A stretch of 64,000 nt of DNA from Nicotiana tabacum (GCF_000715075.1 NC_134082.1:138496948-138560947); one strand, 5' to 3'; numbered from the stretch's first letter, positions 43,414 to 55,095 are shown. The notes: generated by a model from the letters alone, not told the origin. A program made the numbers and translations.

Positions 43414-44283
43414 TTATTCGATGTTGGGAATGAGCCCTTCAATAAATCGGCAAACTCTCTCACGAACTGTAGAAACCAAGGCTGGTGCATGCCTAGCCAA
43501 GTCAGTGAAACATATAGCATACTCCGAAATAGTGATAGTGCCCTGGCACAAATGCTCAAACTCCGCACTCCATGCGTCCCTGAGGCTCTGAGGGACAAAC
43601 TCTCTCAAGAACATATTCGAAAACTGAGTCCAAGTAAGGGAAGCTGCCTCGGCTGGATTGTCCAACTCAAAAGTATGCCACAACTGATAGGCTGCTCCTC
43701 GAAGCTGGAAGGCAGTGAAGGAAACCCCACTTGACCCTGATATACCCATAGTGCGGAGGATACAGTGGCACTCCACCAGAGATCCGAAAGTATCATCCGA
43801 TGCTAGACCATTGAATACAAGAGGCTTGTACTTCTTGAACCTCTCAAGCCTCTGTTGCTCATCCTTGGAAGCCGCTGCCCTGTCCTCGGGCGGAACTGGG
43901 GCTAAAGGCTGTGCCGGTATAATCTCTAGGACCTACTTAACATGCACTCGCTGCTCTAGAGTGCGGGCGGCGGGAGTCTATGCTCCTCCCGCGATTTGGC
44001 ATATGGCTGCAACAAGGGGAAGTAACCCTGCTTGAGCTAGAGTGGTGTACATGCTCATGAACTGTGCAAGAGTCTTTTGAAGAGTTGGAGTAGTAGTAGC
44101 AGTAGGCGTATCAGGTGCCTGGGCTCCGGTAGGAGCTGTTGGTCGCTCCTCGGTGGCAGCTCGCGCAGGTGCTCTGGCTCCACTGCATGCGCGTCCTCGG
44201 CCTCTACCCCAGCCCCGACCTCTGATGGCTCCAGTAGGGGGCGTGGGTGCCTGATCATCTCTGGTATCACGTGTCCTCAGCAT
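43414..44283 (-). pseudogene. gag of Tekay-type chromovirus (truncated)
   Basis: On the minus strand the N-terminal 100 codons (44283-43978) are Arg/Gly-rich, then Ala/Thr/Pro-rich. The capsid domain (43776-43414) has RTMGISGSSGVSFTAFQLRGAA, SLTWTQFSNMFLREFVPQSLR and a RHAPALV block. A stop or frame change separates the two near 43970-43780. The zinc knuckle is missing because the element ends at 43412. It is homologous to gag at 52078 but from another lineage member. Confidence 0.85.
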
Positions 44284-44470
44284 TTGTGAGAGAATAAAAG
44301 ATAGAAGTTTAGAATTGTGATATCAAAACTCTCGCACGACAAGGAAATCAAATGAAGTGGAATTTTTCCTAACAATTGCATAGTCTCTCGTAGATAAGTA
44401 GTAACGTCTCCGTACCGATTTGCAAGACTCTAATAAACCGGCTTGTGATTCATGACTCCTATGAACCTAG

Positions 44471-44483
44471 TGCTCTGATACCA
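44471..44483 (-). other. Primer-binding site, initiator tRNA-Met type
   Basis: On the minus strand TGGTATCAGAGCA lies three bases after the LTR end GGGTCGACA. Confidence 0.85.
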
Positions 44484-45122
44484 ACTTGTCGACCCCAGTT
44501 CGCCCTACGTGAACTATCGTGATGGCACCTAGTCTCTACTACTAGGTAAGCTTAACAATTTGCGAAAAAAGGAAACAACAGATAAAAACTAGTAGAAACT
44601 GCGGATAAACATAATGAAAATGTTTAAGATGCATCTCGGCATATACAGATACACATTCTCAACTGAAAAGATTTCCCAAAACCTGGAATCTCATGAAATC
44701 ACAAGCTATGGATACTACATAGTGCTCTAACTCTAGAATGTCTAAATCAAAAAAAATACAGAAAGGGTATAACTACAAGAGAGAATGGAGAGAGACTCCT
44801 CGATCTGCGGACGCAACATATATACCTCGAAGTGTCTAAAGAATCGCCTTGCCTCAAGGATTGTAGGGCTGAGTCGAAGAACTAGGATCTGCACATGAAA
44901 AATATTTGCAGGAAAGGGCATGGGTACACCACAGCGGTACCCAGTAAGTGCCAAGGCTAACCTCGGTCGAGTAGTGACGAGGAAGTTCAGGGCCCTACTG
45001 GTCATATACATATATATAAGGAAATGAAACAGTATGAAGTAACACAGGATAATAAGAATAACAATAACTACAATAGAGAGAAAAGTCACAGAAAGGATAT
45101 AGCTCCACATAGAGATAGCAAC

Positions 45123-45413
45123 CGGGGATCTCCCAGGATATCGTCCTGTAGTCGCCAAATATAAATATCCAGTGGATCTCCAAGGTGTCGTCCCGTAGTC
45201 CAACTCATAGTACACAGGGGATCTACCAGAATACCAATACGTATTACCAAATATAAATATCCAATGTAGGGAAAATCTATCGGATGCAGTCCCGTAGTTC
45301 CAATGTAAATGTGTAGCAGGGATATACTGCAATACCAATTCGTAGTCCCAAATAAAATAGGCGAGGGGGATATACCAGGATATCGCCCGTAGTCCCAAAG
45401 TAAATACACAGCA
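45123..45413 (-). repeat. About 48-bp degenerate tandem repeat, six units
   Basis: Units carry GGGATCTCCCAGGATATCG-like and CCGTAGTCCCAAATA-like blocks. The 218-codon minus frame at 44742-45398 reads through this array and has no domain, so it is not called a gene. Confidence 0.7.
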
Positions 45414-46224
45414 ACATCACGAAGAATATTCAATTCTATCCAATTCCATACCAAGGGAAAACAGGTATTTCGAACCTAGCATGCTGCACAGAATTCAAAT
45501 AAGGCAGTTTGAGCAAGTAAAACAGTTAAGTCACTTAGACATGCTTCCCTAAGCTAACAGTAGGCTTAAATTGCAAGTAATGTAGAACAAGGAAAAAAAC
45601 ATAATTATAGTTACTTAATAAAAACAGGATTTTCAACAATTAGCACATGTATGCACTCGTCACCTCACGTACAAGGCATTTCATATATCAACAATACCAA
45701 ATCCTATGGGGAGTTCCCAACACAAGGTTAGGCAAGCCACTTACCTCGAACCAGCTCAATCAACTCGCTATCACATTCTGACTCCAAATGGCCCAAATCT
45801 ATTCAAATAAATTGCATAATGTAAATGTAACTTCAAGTAACTAATTCCACTAATTAATTCAAAGCTAACATGCGAAATTAAGAAAATCGCCCAAAAAGTT
45901 CCTCGGGCCCACGTCTTGGAACTAGATAAAATTCACAAAACTAGAATCCTTACACTCTCATGAGTTCATGCATACCAAATACATCAAAATCAGATCTCAA
46001 ATCCTCAAATCCAAGTCTACAATTTCAAACCCTAAACCACCAATTCTAACCCTTATTTTCCATATATTTCTTGCCAAATCAGTAGAATAATACCATAAAA
46101 ACGAGTTTGGGTTCCAAAAATCTTACCTCCTTGAAGATCCCTTGAATCCTCTATCAAAAACCTCCCAAAAAGCTCAATTCTTAGAAAAAAATGGTAAAAA
46201 AATAGGCTAAAATCGCAAATGAAA

Positions 46225-46495
46225 CCTTATATAGGTTCTGGCCCAAAGTTTCTGCACCAGCGGCCATTTCTTCGCACCTGCGGACCCGCACATGCGGTCA
46301 TAGGTGCGCATCTGCGAGAATTCACTTAATGCACTGAGTCGCACCTGCGCTTCACTTACCGCACTTGCGGTCTCACGGGTGCACAAAACCTCTCGCACCT
46401 GCGACTACTAACTTTTCCTCATCTGGCCACATCTGCGGCTGACCACACGCTTTTGTGGTTCCGCACCTGTGGTCGCCAATCCGCAGGTGCGGTTA
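46225..46495 (-). promoter_or_regulatory. TATA box with upstream CpG-rich array (minus strand)
   Basis: The minus strand has CCTATATAAGG at 46235-46225. Upstream of it (46250-46495) GCACCTGCGG, CCGCACATGCGG, GGTGCGCATCTGCG and similar words repeat in both orientations. The arrangement matches the arrays before the Athila and chromovirus TATA boxes although the words differ. Confidence 0.55.
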
Positions 46496-48464
46496 TGACA
46501 ATATTTCAGCAGCATCAGCTGCACACTCTAACTCCCAACTCCCCGTCAACCATCCGAAATCATCTCGAGGCCCCCCGAGCCCCCAACCAAAAGTACGAAC
46601 AAGTCATATACCACTATTCAAACTTGAACCAATCTTCGAAACACTCAAAACATCATCGAATCATCAAAACACCCTCGGATTCCAGCCTAAGGATTCCAAA
46701 ACTTCTGAATTCCTCATTCGATCAAAAGTCTATCAAACCTCGTCCGAATGAGCTGAAATTTTGCACACACATTCCAAAAGACACAACAAACTTACTCCAA
46801 CTTCCAAAATTCTATTCCTACCCCGATATCAAAATCTCGCTATCGAACCGGAAACTTCAAAAATTCGACCTTCGGCACTTCAAGCCTAATTAAGCTACGT
46901 ACCTCCAAAACACAATCCGAACATGCCCCTAAACCCGAAATCACCCAACGGTGCTAACAAAACCGACAAAATTCTATTTCGAGACTGTCTTCACAATTCT
47001 TTGACTACGGTCCAAATTCTAAGGCTTAAACTCTCATTGAGGGCTTAAGTGTCCCACAACACTTCGAAACTCACAACGAATCATCCCGGCAAATCAAAAT
47101 AGCAGAAACAAACATGGGAAAAGTAGTTAATAGGGGATCGGGCCGTTAAAATAGGTTAGAATAGGTTTGGGTCGTGACAAAGTTGTATTGGAGCAGTTCT
47201 GTCATAAGGAGTCTACAAGGCATATCTACTAGAGCCTTATTTATGGGTGTGTCGTGCACCACACTTATAAGCAGGAGGTTATGGGCCACTTAGGACTGTC
47301 ACTCTTTCTTCTTACTCTAAATCGTATGGTAAAGCTCAGTTATAAGAACTCAATTTCCTAGACTCTATCTTATTCATAATACGACGATGCTTACATCCAA
47401 AAAGACGGTTGGTAAGAGATATAGCTGTGAGTTGAGTCAGAGGAACTGGATTTTTGCTACGTGTTTATGATGAGTAAATCTAAGGTCTCCAGCAGATCAT
47501 GTGTGTACTAAGACGTGTAAGCTTCTGGAAAAGAATTCCTAAGGCATGAATATCTATCCACTCATATGGTGAAAAGCAATAAGAGATTGAGAAGATAGAT
47601 ACAAGTTTCAACAAGTAAAAGAGCAAGGTGAAGAAGGGAACGAGGTACCTAGTTAGTGAAGATGATCATTATCTGCAATTCAGGAAAAGTGATATGGGCA
47701 TTGTGAGTTACCTTCAACAGTAACATAAGTATGTATAATTGGCACACCCATCTCATTTATGCCCTACAGAAGCTAACAAATGTAGTTTAAGAGAAGGACG
47801 GGATATCAGGATCCGGCTAGGGTTAGAGTAACCCAAAATGGTGAATGGATTGTTTGAGTTAGTTGACATTTTTGAAGGATATTGTAAAATGTGCTAATAG
47901 GTCTCCTTGTGAGGCACCCAGATGGTGCACTCTAAAATAGTACAGCTAGAAATGAGTACTGTAAAGATAGGCATTAGAAGCCTGGAAAGGATAAATATTA
48001 TCTTAGTATGGCTCCCATCCCTAATAGAAAAATAATGTTAAGCAACCTGAAGAACCAGTGGATAGAGCAAAGGTGAGCTAAAAGTAAAAGAATATCTTGT
48101 CGAAGTTTTCAGAATAAAGTGATAGACAAAAATGTTAGCAGGAAATAAGAAGAGAATTAATGAAGCATTATGAGTAAGATTTGATACATGGATAACAATG
48201 GTAGGAAAAAATAACAGTATTACAGAGTCTATAGTCAAGTGAAAGAAAAGACGAGAGTGGCAGGCCTCGAGACAACAAGAGAGTATAGGCCATAAAGTCA
48301 TATCCTCATTTCAAGAAATATGTTCGTGACTCTAACATGATTACCATAAGGAAAAGTTAGACACCAGAGTAATAAAAATAAGTATGGGCAGATGAAAAAG
48401 ATAAACTAAACATGAATTAGTGACTAAGTGATTTGATAATGGTCAACATCATGAAAATTTCAGA

Positions 48465-48707
48465 TTGCGTTCCGGCAATAACAAAATGGACAATATAAGA
48501 ATATTCATGAGGAATTCAGAAAAAGGTCATTCAGGAAGATGCTTCCCTAAAGCAATCAATGTGAGCAAAGTTAATCTTAACGGACTGTATCTGCCAGTTA
48601 TACTAAGTGTCACCCCCGAGAGTAAGGAAAGTTGTTATCCTTGGTACAAAAGGATTATCGCAAGGCGAGTAAGGGTTATCGATGATGTGAAAAGACGCCA
48701 TAGATGA
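48465..48707 (+). CDS. Small ORF conserved in both family-N copies (copy B)
   Basis: 80 codons. It is the counterpart of 32400-32630 (minus). Shared residues include GHSGRCFPKA, LSVT, PWY and RRVRVIDDVKR. The frame survives a 12-bp length difference. No known domain is recognised; it is basic overall. Confidence 0.25.
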   Translation: MRSGNNKMDNIRIFMRNSEKGHSGRCFPKAINVSKVNLNGLYLPVILSVTPESKESCYPWYKRIIARRVRVIDDVKRRHR

Positions 48708-48981
48708 AGTGGTAAAACATTGACAGGTAAATCGTCATAGTACTAAATCTTAGTATTCCCCTAAAGAGGGGAATATGGAGTGATGCGACATTAAGTCAGA
48801 ATTAAGTGGTTCTAGTACCTACGGAATGATAAAGGAAGAATGCGATAAAAATGTGAAAGGAATGTGATTGAACTTATCCAAATCCTATGGATATGCTGCT
48901 ATTCTAGAACATTATGTAAGCACGACATAAAGGAAAGAAAGTAAGGCTTCCAGCCCAAGATATTTTTGATAAATAAGGAGT

Positions 48982-48986
48982 CAGTG
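48982..48986. repeat. Left target site of the chromovirus (CAGTG)
   Basis: CAGTG precedes TGTAACGACC. In family-N copy A the uninterrupted sequence reads GCCAGTGCGAG, which confirms the insertion point. The right duplication is lost. Confidence 0.7.
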
Positions 48987-51872
48987 TGTAACGACCCGGC
49001 CAGTCGTTTCATGAGTTACCTTTCCGTTTCCCCCATTTCTACTTCTTATTTCCTTGTTCAGTTGTATTTTTGTGTTATTGGGTTGGTTGCCTCAGGTTCA
49101 GAGAGGTTTTGGTAAGGTTTGAGACACTTAGTCTCTTTTGAGCAAGCTTATGTTGGAAAAGACAACCGGGTATTGAATTATGTGTTAAAGGGCTCATATG
49201 CGAATTCCAATGGATCGGATAGCTTTGGGAGGTGATTTGGGATGTAGGAGCGTGATCAGAATGTGTTTTGGAGGTACGGAGAAGATTTAGGCTTGAATTT
49301 GCAAAATTGGAATTTTGGAGGTTTTTGGTTAATAGGTTGATATAGGGGTCGGAATGGAATTTCGGGAGTTACAGTAGGTCCGTTGTGTCATTGGGATGTG
49401 TTTGCAAAATTTCAGGTCATTCTGACGTGGTTTAATAGCCTTTTTGATCGAAAGCGAAATTTGGAAGTTTTTAGAATTCTTAGGCTTGAATCTGATGCAA
49501 ATTTGGTGTCTTGATGTTGTTTTGAGCGTTCCAAAGGTTGGAACAAATTTGAATGATGTTATTGGATATGTTGACATGTTTGATTGAGGTCCCAAGGGCC
49601 TCAGGTGAGTTTTGGGTGGTTAAACGGACCATTTCAAGTTGGATAAAATTGCAGAAAAATTGTTGTTCATGATGCAGACAGTTATTCTTCACGTATGCGA
49701 GTGGACCCTCGCTTTTGCAAAAGGCTACGATGGGAGGCTTTGAAGTTGGCCTCCACGTTCACGAAGGAGGTCCCGCAATAGCGAAGGGTTGAGCTCATTG
49801 GTCATCGCGTTCGCGAGGGTGATGTCGCGTCCGCGAAGGTTTGAATTGCCGAGGCATCGCATTCGCGAGGGGTGGTCGAGTTCGCGTAAGAGGATTTCTG
49901 ATCAACTTAAGTTTGTGCTTCGCGATAGCGAGGTGTTGACTGCATTCGCGATGAAGGATTTTTAAATGCTGGGCAGAATGTTTAAAAGACCTATTTCCAC
50001 GATTTTTAGCCTAAGTTCCTCCATTTTTTGGCGATTTTGATGCTTTTTGAAGGGGATTGAAGAGGGAATCAAGGGGGAACACTTGGAGGTAAGATTTATG
50101 GACTTAATACTCAATCCTAATGTGATTTCTACCTAATTAATCATGGAATTTGTAGAATTTAAGCCTAAATATTAAAGAACTAGGGCTTCTAATTGGAGAC
50201 CTAGAATTTGGGATTTGAGGGGTCGTTTGTGATTGGGTTTTGGTGCTTTTGATATGAAAGAACTCGGGGAGTGATAAAGAGTCTATTGATGTAATTTTTA
50301 TTGGATTCCGAGACATCGGCCCAGGGATTGGATTTGGCCAATTTTGGGATTTGTGTTGTAATTTGATTTCTTTCAAGTGGGCTTTGTTCCCTTAGCTTAT
50401 TTTGATGGTTTTGCACTGATTTTGGTTAGATTTGGAGCGTTCGGAGGCCGACTCGAGAGGTAAGGTCATCGCAGGCTAGAGTTCGGACCGGATAGAGGTG
50501 AATAATGATTGTAAATATTGTCCTGAGGGTATGAAACCCCCGATTACACATCGTTGTGCTATGTTGAAGTGATGCACACTCTAGATGACGAGCGTAGGAT
50601 CGTGCACCGTTGGGAATTGTGACTTACTCCATCCCGAATGACTGTTTTACCGCGTATTTGATTAAAAACTATTTGTTATCATCATGTTTCGGGCTGAATG
50701 CCATATTTGGGCCTCGTGCTAACTGTTTTGGGCCCTTAGGGGATTTTTACTGCTCTTTCCTCACTGGTTTGATTTTATATCTGTACTCAGTTATGCTATA
50801 TTCTACTATTTTTCATAATTCAGATATGTTTACTCTGTTTCAACACTTTAAATGATATTTTTGACTGAGCCTCATATTTTTCTGTGCCCGAGTGGCTTTT
50901 AGAGATTTTTGACTGAGTAGGGCCGAGGGCCTATGTTGTGAGGATTTATATGGGATCGAGCTGCATGCCGCAACAGTGTTGTAATGATAATGATTATGAG
51001 GCTGAGAGCCTGAGTTCTACGCCAAAAGGTGGCTTGATGTGAGGCCAAGAGCCTATTTAATTATGCCACGAGATGGCTTGATATTGCGCTTGGGCCGTAA
51101 GGGGCCCCTCCTGGAGTTTGTACACCCCCAGTGAGCGCGGGTACCCAGTGTGATATGTGATATAGCCCGAGGGGCTGGTGTTGTTCCATATTATTTCCCG
51201 AGGAGCTGATTCTGTTGATATTGTGCCCGATGGGCTAATTTTATGTGTTTATATTTTCTCACTGCTTTTCATTTACTTATTTAACTATTAAAAAGGTGTT
51301 TTAAAGAATCTTATACTGAACTAAGGTGTTTTTATAAGATTTCACTATTTTATTGTATTGCATTGGTTTTACACTGCCTCTTTGTAGCATTTTGTTGTAT
51401 TTTACGTGTTTTCTTATCGCTCAATCTTCATTTATTTTTATTCCTCACTGAGTTGGTATACTCACTTTACTCCCTCCACCATGTGTGCAGATTCAGGAGC
51501 TTTGGGTCCCGCTAGCGAGTATTGATTGCTTCCAGTAGGCGATTTGGAGATCACTAGGTAGCTGCTCGGCGTTTGCAGCCCAGTGCTTCTCCCTATTATC
51601 TTATTTTCCCTTGTATTAGATTTTGTAATAGACTGTATAACCCATTTTCTTACTCTTATGCTTATGTTAGATGCTCATGACTGGTGACACCCCGATGTCG
51701 GGCTGTGTTTGTTTCCGTAGTTGATATATTTCACTCTCTTTTAGGATTTACCATTAATAATGACATAATTATGAATTATTATATCTGCCAATTAATTTAG
51801 GGGTTTGTGTCGGCTGGCCTTGTATCCACGAGAGGCACCATCATGATAGGGTCTAGGTTTAGGGTCGTGACA
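48987..51872 (+). repeat. 5' LTR of the chromovirus (2886 bp)
   Basis: It runs from TGTAACGACCCGGCC to TTTAGGGTCGTGACA. It contains a CpG-rich array (49690-49960) with TTTAAAAG at 49981, and degenerate GCCCGAGGGGCT-type short repeats at about 51070-51240. A 64-bp match of its start occurs at 59013-59076. Confidence 0.85.
49690..49988 (+). promoter_or_regulatory. CpG-rich array and TATA-like box
   Basis: TTCGCGAGGG, TCCGCGAAGG, CATTCGCGAGGGG and related words repeat from 49690 to about 49955. TTTAAAAG follows at 49981-49988, a weaker TATA form. Confidence 0.45.
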
Positions 51873-51875
51873 AGT

Positions 51876-51892
51876 TGGTATTAGAGCCTAGG
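51876..51892 (+). other. Primer-binding site, initiator tRNA-Met type
   Basis: TGGTATTAGAGCCTAGG lies three bases after the LTR end; it differs from TGGTATCAGAGC by one transition. Confidence 0.85.
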
Positions 51893-52077
51893 TTACATAG
51901 GTCTCACGAGTCATGAGCTGGTTTAGTAGAGTCTCGTGGAATTGGTGCAGAGACGTCTATATTTGTCCTCGAGAGGCTGAAGAACCTTTAGGAAAAAAAA
52001 GTTCATATTCTTGAAATTCTTGTCGTGCGAATCTGTTGATTCGAGTACTAAACTTCTGTTATTCTATTCTCTCACAT

Positions 52078-53600
52078 ATGGTAAGGACATGTGCTACCAG
52101 CCAGGATGGACGAATACCAGTACCACCAGCTATGGCCACTAGAGGTCGAGGACGCGGTTGAGGTTGCGGTAGGGGCAGGGGTATAGCCCACACAGCAACT
52201 AGGGCAACACCTGCAGATCCACCAGCCGCCCTAGTTTAGGATCAGGTCCCAGCTATGGATGCTCCGGCAGCACCAGCTCAGGCACCAGTTGTGCCCATTG
52301 TTATTCCAAGTCTTTAGGAGGCCCTGGCTCAGTTTCTATCAGAATGCACTGGCCCAGCTCAGGCGGTCTCAGTTACTACAGCTGCAACTACTTCTCAGGC
52401 CAGGAGAGGCACTCAGACTCGCGCCGCTTACACACATGAGAAGGTGATGCAGGGACTTCAGACACCAGGGGCACATCCAGCCCAGTCGGTTGCAACTTCT
52501 CGGGACTATGTAGCTTCTACCATGCCAGAGGACGAGCAGCGCAGGTTGGAGAGGTTTGGTAGACTTCAGCCTCTGACTTTCAGTAATGTAGAGGGCGAGG
52601 ATGCCCAGGGTTTCTTGGACAAGTGTCAGAGGATTCTTCGTACAACGGGTATTCTAGAGACCAGCGGTGTCACTTTCACTACTTTTCAATTTTCTGGAGC
52701 TGCCTTTACTTGGTGGGAGGCTTATGAGAGGTGTAGACCTCTTGGTGCAGCACCCGTTACCTGGAAGCAGTTCTCCATTCTCTTTTTGGAGAACTATGTG
52801 CCATAGTCTCGTAGAGAGGAGCTACGCAGGCAGTTTGAGTGGTTGCATCAGGGAGATTTGACTATGATGCAGTATGAGATGAGGTTTTCGAAGTTAGATC
52901 GTCATGCTGTTTGGTTGGTTCCTATGGAGAGAGGGAGAGGATTAAGAGGTTTATTGATGACCTCACATATCATCTTCACATTTTCATTACTAGGGAGAGG
53001 GTGTCCGGTGCTACTTTTGAGGAGGTTATAGACATTTATCGTGAGATTGAGTCAGTTCATCGCCGGTAGCAAGATGAGAGGGAGGCCAAGAGGCCTTGGG
53101 GATCTGTTAGTTATGGTGGTGCTCCTTCGAGAGGTCAGTTTCAGCACGATAGAGGCCGTCCATTCAGGTATGCTCAGCCAGCTCACCTAGGTTATCGTGG
53201 GGTGTCATCAGGTCATAGTTCTTACAGTTCTCATCAAGGCCAATCATTACTTAGTGCCCTTCCAGCTCAGAGTTTGTCCCGTGCTCCATCAGTTCAGGGC
53301 TCTTCTATGCCAGGTGCATCTGCTAGTCATTTTGGTGCTAGGGGTTCCCTTTAGTCCCTGTCTCCAGCATCTGAGAGTTGCTATGAGTGTGGAGAGATGG
53401 GTTATATATGGAGGCAGTGTCTTTGTCGTCTTGCGCTCTAGTAGAGGAATCAGCCATTGGCTTCAGCGCCAGTTACTTCACCACCACCCACCCAGCCAGC
53501 TAGGGGTGGAGGTCAGTCAGCTAGGGGTCGCCCTAGAGGGGAGGTCGATCTGATGGCAGTCAGGCCCGTTTCTATGCACTTCCAACTAGACCCAATGTTA
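52078..53600 (+). pseudogene. Chromovirus gag
   Basis: The start ATG (52078) leads into an Arg/Gly-rich N terminus with a TGA in the RGRGRG run. The capsid domain (52540-52960) has RLQPLTFSNVEGEDAQGFLD, TTFQFSGAAFTWWEAY and TWKQFSILFLENYVP, followed by TAG at 52804. A frame change near 52925 precedes TRERVSGATFEEV. The zinc knuckle (53379-53420) reads CYECGEMGYIWRQC: the histidine of the CCHC pattern is tyrosine. It would package the element RNA if intact. Confidence 0.88.
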
Positions 53601-53974
53601 TTGTTTCAGATGCCGTGATCACAGGTATTGTCTCAGTCTGCCACAGAGATGCCTCTGTATTATTTAATCCAAGTTCCACTTATTCTTATATGTCATCATA
53701 CTTTGCTCGTTATTTGGATACGCCCCGTGAGTTTCTTGCTTCATCTGTTCGTGTATCTACTCTGGTGGGCGATACTGTTGTTGTAGACCATGTGTACCGG
53801 TCATGTGTGGTAACTATTGGGGGTCTGGAGACTCGAGTTGATCAATTGTTATTATGTATGGTAAACTTCGATGTTATATTGGGAATGGATTGGTTATCTC
53901 CGTGTCGTGCTATTTTGGACTGTCATGCTAAGACAGTGACATCGGCTATGCCGGGTGTGCCATGGATTGATTAG
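53601..53974 (+). pseudogene. Chromovirus aspartic protease (active site lost)
   Basis: Open for 120 codons. Where retropepsins carry D-(S/T)-G, here in the D-P-G-S-T form usual for this lineage, this copy reads FNPSSTYSY, so the catalytic aspartate is asparagine and the glycine is serine; both changes are G to A. The C-terminal block VILGMDWLSPCRAILDCHAKTV is well kept. The domain should be inactive. Confidence 0.85.
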
Positions 53975-55095
53975 TGAGGTTCGACTGATTATGTTCCCAG
54001 TAGGGTAATTTTATTCTTGAAGGCCCAACGTATAGTTAGGAAGGGTTGTCTTTCATATCTAGCCTTTGTGAGGGATGTCGGTGCAAAGACTCCTAGTACT
54101 AATTATGTTTCTATTGTGAGGGATTTTCCCAATGTGTTTCCTGCAGACCTGTCGGGCATGCCACCGAATAGGGATATTGATATTGGTATTGATCTGGTGT
54201 CGGGCACTCAACCCATTTCTATTCCACTGTATCGTATGGTACCAGCGGAGTTGAAAGAGTTAATGGAGCATCTTCAGGAATCCTTGATAAGGGGTTCACT
54301 CGGCCTAGTGTGTCACTTTGGGGTGCGCCGGTTCTATTTGTGAAGAAGAAGGATGACACTATGAGGATGTGCAATTATTATAGGCAATTCAACAAAGTAA
54401 TAATTAAGAACAAGTATCCTCTGGCTCGCATTGATTATTTGTTTGACCAGTTTCAGGGAGCGAGGGTATTCTACAAGATTGATCTCTATTCAGGTTATCA
54501 CCAGTTGAAGATCAGGGACTCGGATATTCTTAAGACGACTTTCAGGACCTGATATGGTCATTATGAGTTCTTGGTGATGTCTTTTGGGCTGAACACTACC
54601 CCAGCAATGTTTATGCATTTGATGAACAACGTGTTTCGGCTTATCTTGACTCGTTGTCATAGTTTTCATTGATGATATTATGGTATACTCACGTAGTCAG
54701 GAGGAGCATGCAGAGCATTTGAGAGTTATGTTGCAGAGATTGCAGGAGGAGAAGTTTTATGCAAAGTTCTCCAAGTGTGAGTTTTGGCTCAGTTCAGTGG
54801 CTTTCTTGGGGAACGTGTTGTCCAGTGAGGGTATTCAAGTTGATCCGAAGAAGATAGAGGCGGTTCAGAGTTGGCCCAGACCGTCCTTAACCATAGAGAT
54901 TCGCAACTTTCTTGGTTTGGCGGGTTATTACCGTCGGTTTGTTCAAGGATTCTCATCTATCGCATCGCCCTTGACCAAGTTGGCTCATAAGGGTGCTCCA
55001 TTCATGTGGTCGGACGAGTGTGAGGAGAGCTTTCAGAAGCTCAAGATAGCCTTGACCACAACTCCAGTGTTAGTTTTGTCATCAGCTTCAGGTTC
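53975..55095 (+). pseudogene. Chromovirus reverse transcriptase
   Basis: The connecting segment includes DFPNVFPADLSGMPP. RT proper has [12 protein letters not shown] (54317), [12 protein letters not shown] (54479), [13 protein letters not shown] (54552) and FIDD (54665-54676, catalytic pair intact), then SKCEFWL and [14 protein letters not shown]. Frames change near 54300 and near 54650, and a TGA sits at 54550, so no single product spans the domain. Confidence 0.9.

Larger units (their letters stand above)
43412..47150 (-). mobile_element. Truncated Tekay-type gypsy element (minus strand)
   Basis: 5' LTR (47150 to 44487), primer site (44483-44471) and most of gag (44283 to 43414), then it stops against family-N LTR. 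Pol and the 3' LTR are absent. A deletion after insertion, or rearrangement between elements, would explain this. Confidence 0.8.
44487..47150 (-). repeat. 5' LTR of truncated gypsy element (about 2664 bp)
   Basis: On the minus strand it ends GGGGTCGACA at 44487. Its start is put at 47150 from the GGCCCGATCCCC-type terminus; the expected terminal CA on the plus strand appears as AA, so this end is uncertain by a few bases. It contains a degenerate repeat (45123-45413), a TATA box (46225-46235) and a CpG-rich array (46250-46495). Confidence 0.7.
42453..47179 (+). repeat. Family-N LTR, copy B, disrupted
   Basis: It starts TGTTACATCCCACATT (the solo LTR also starts TGTTACATCCC) and ends GGGTCGTGACA at 47179. 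Only the first 960 bp or so (to about 43411) and the last 29 bp (47151-47179) are family N. A minus-strand gypsy element fills the middle and about 1 kb of the LTR is lost. It lies head to head with copy A. Confidence 0.7.
47180..48986 (+). mobile_element. Family-N LTR element, copy B interior (plus strand)
   Basis: It begins with a degenerate primer site (TTGTATTGGAGCAG, 47183-47196) and is the inverted homologue of 32125-33900. The chromovirus LTR interrupts it at 48987, exactly where copy A continues (AATAAG-AGCCAGTG). No gag or pol. Confidence 0.7.

Noticed and set aside
44742..45398. 218-codon minus frame in a gypsy LTR
   Set aside because: It reads through degenerate 48-bp repeats, is Tyr/Leu/Ile-rich, and lies within an LTR.
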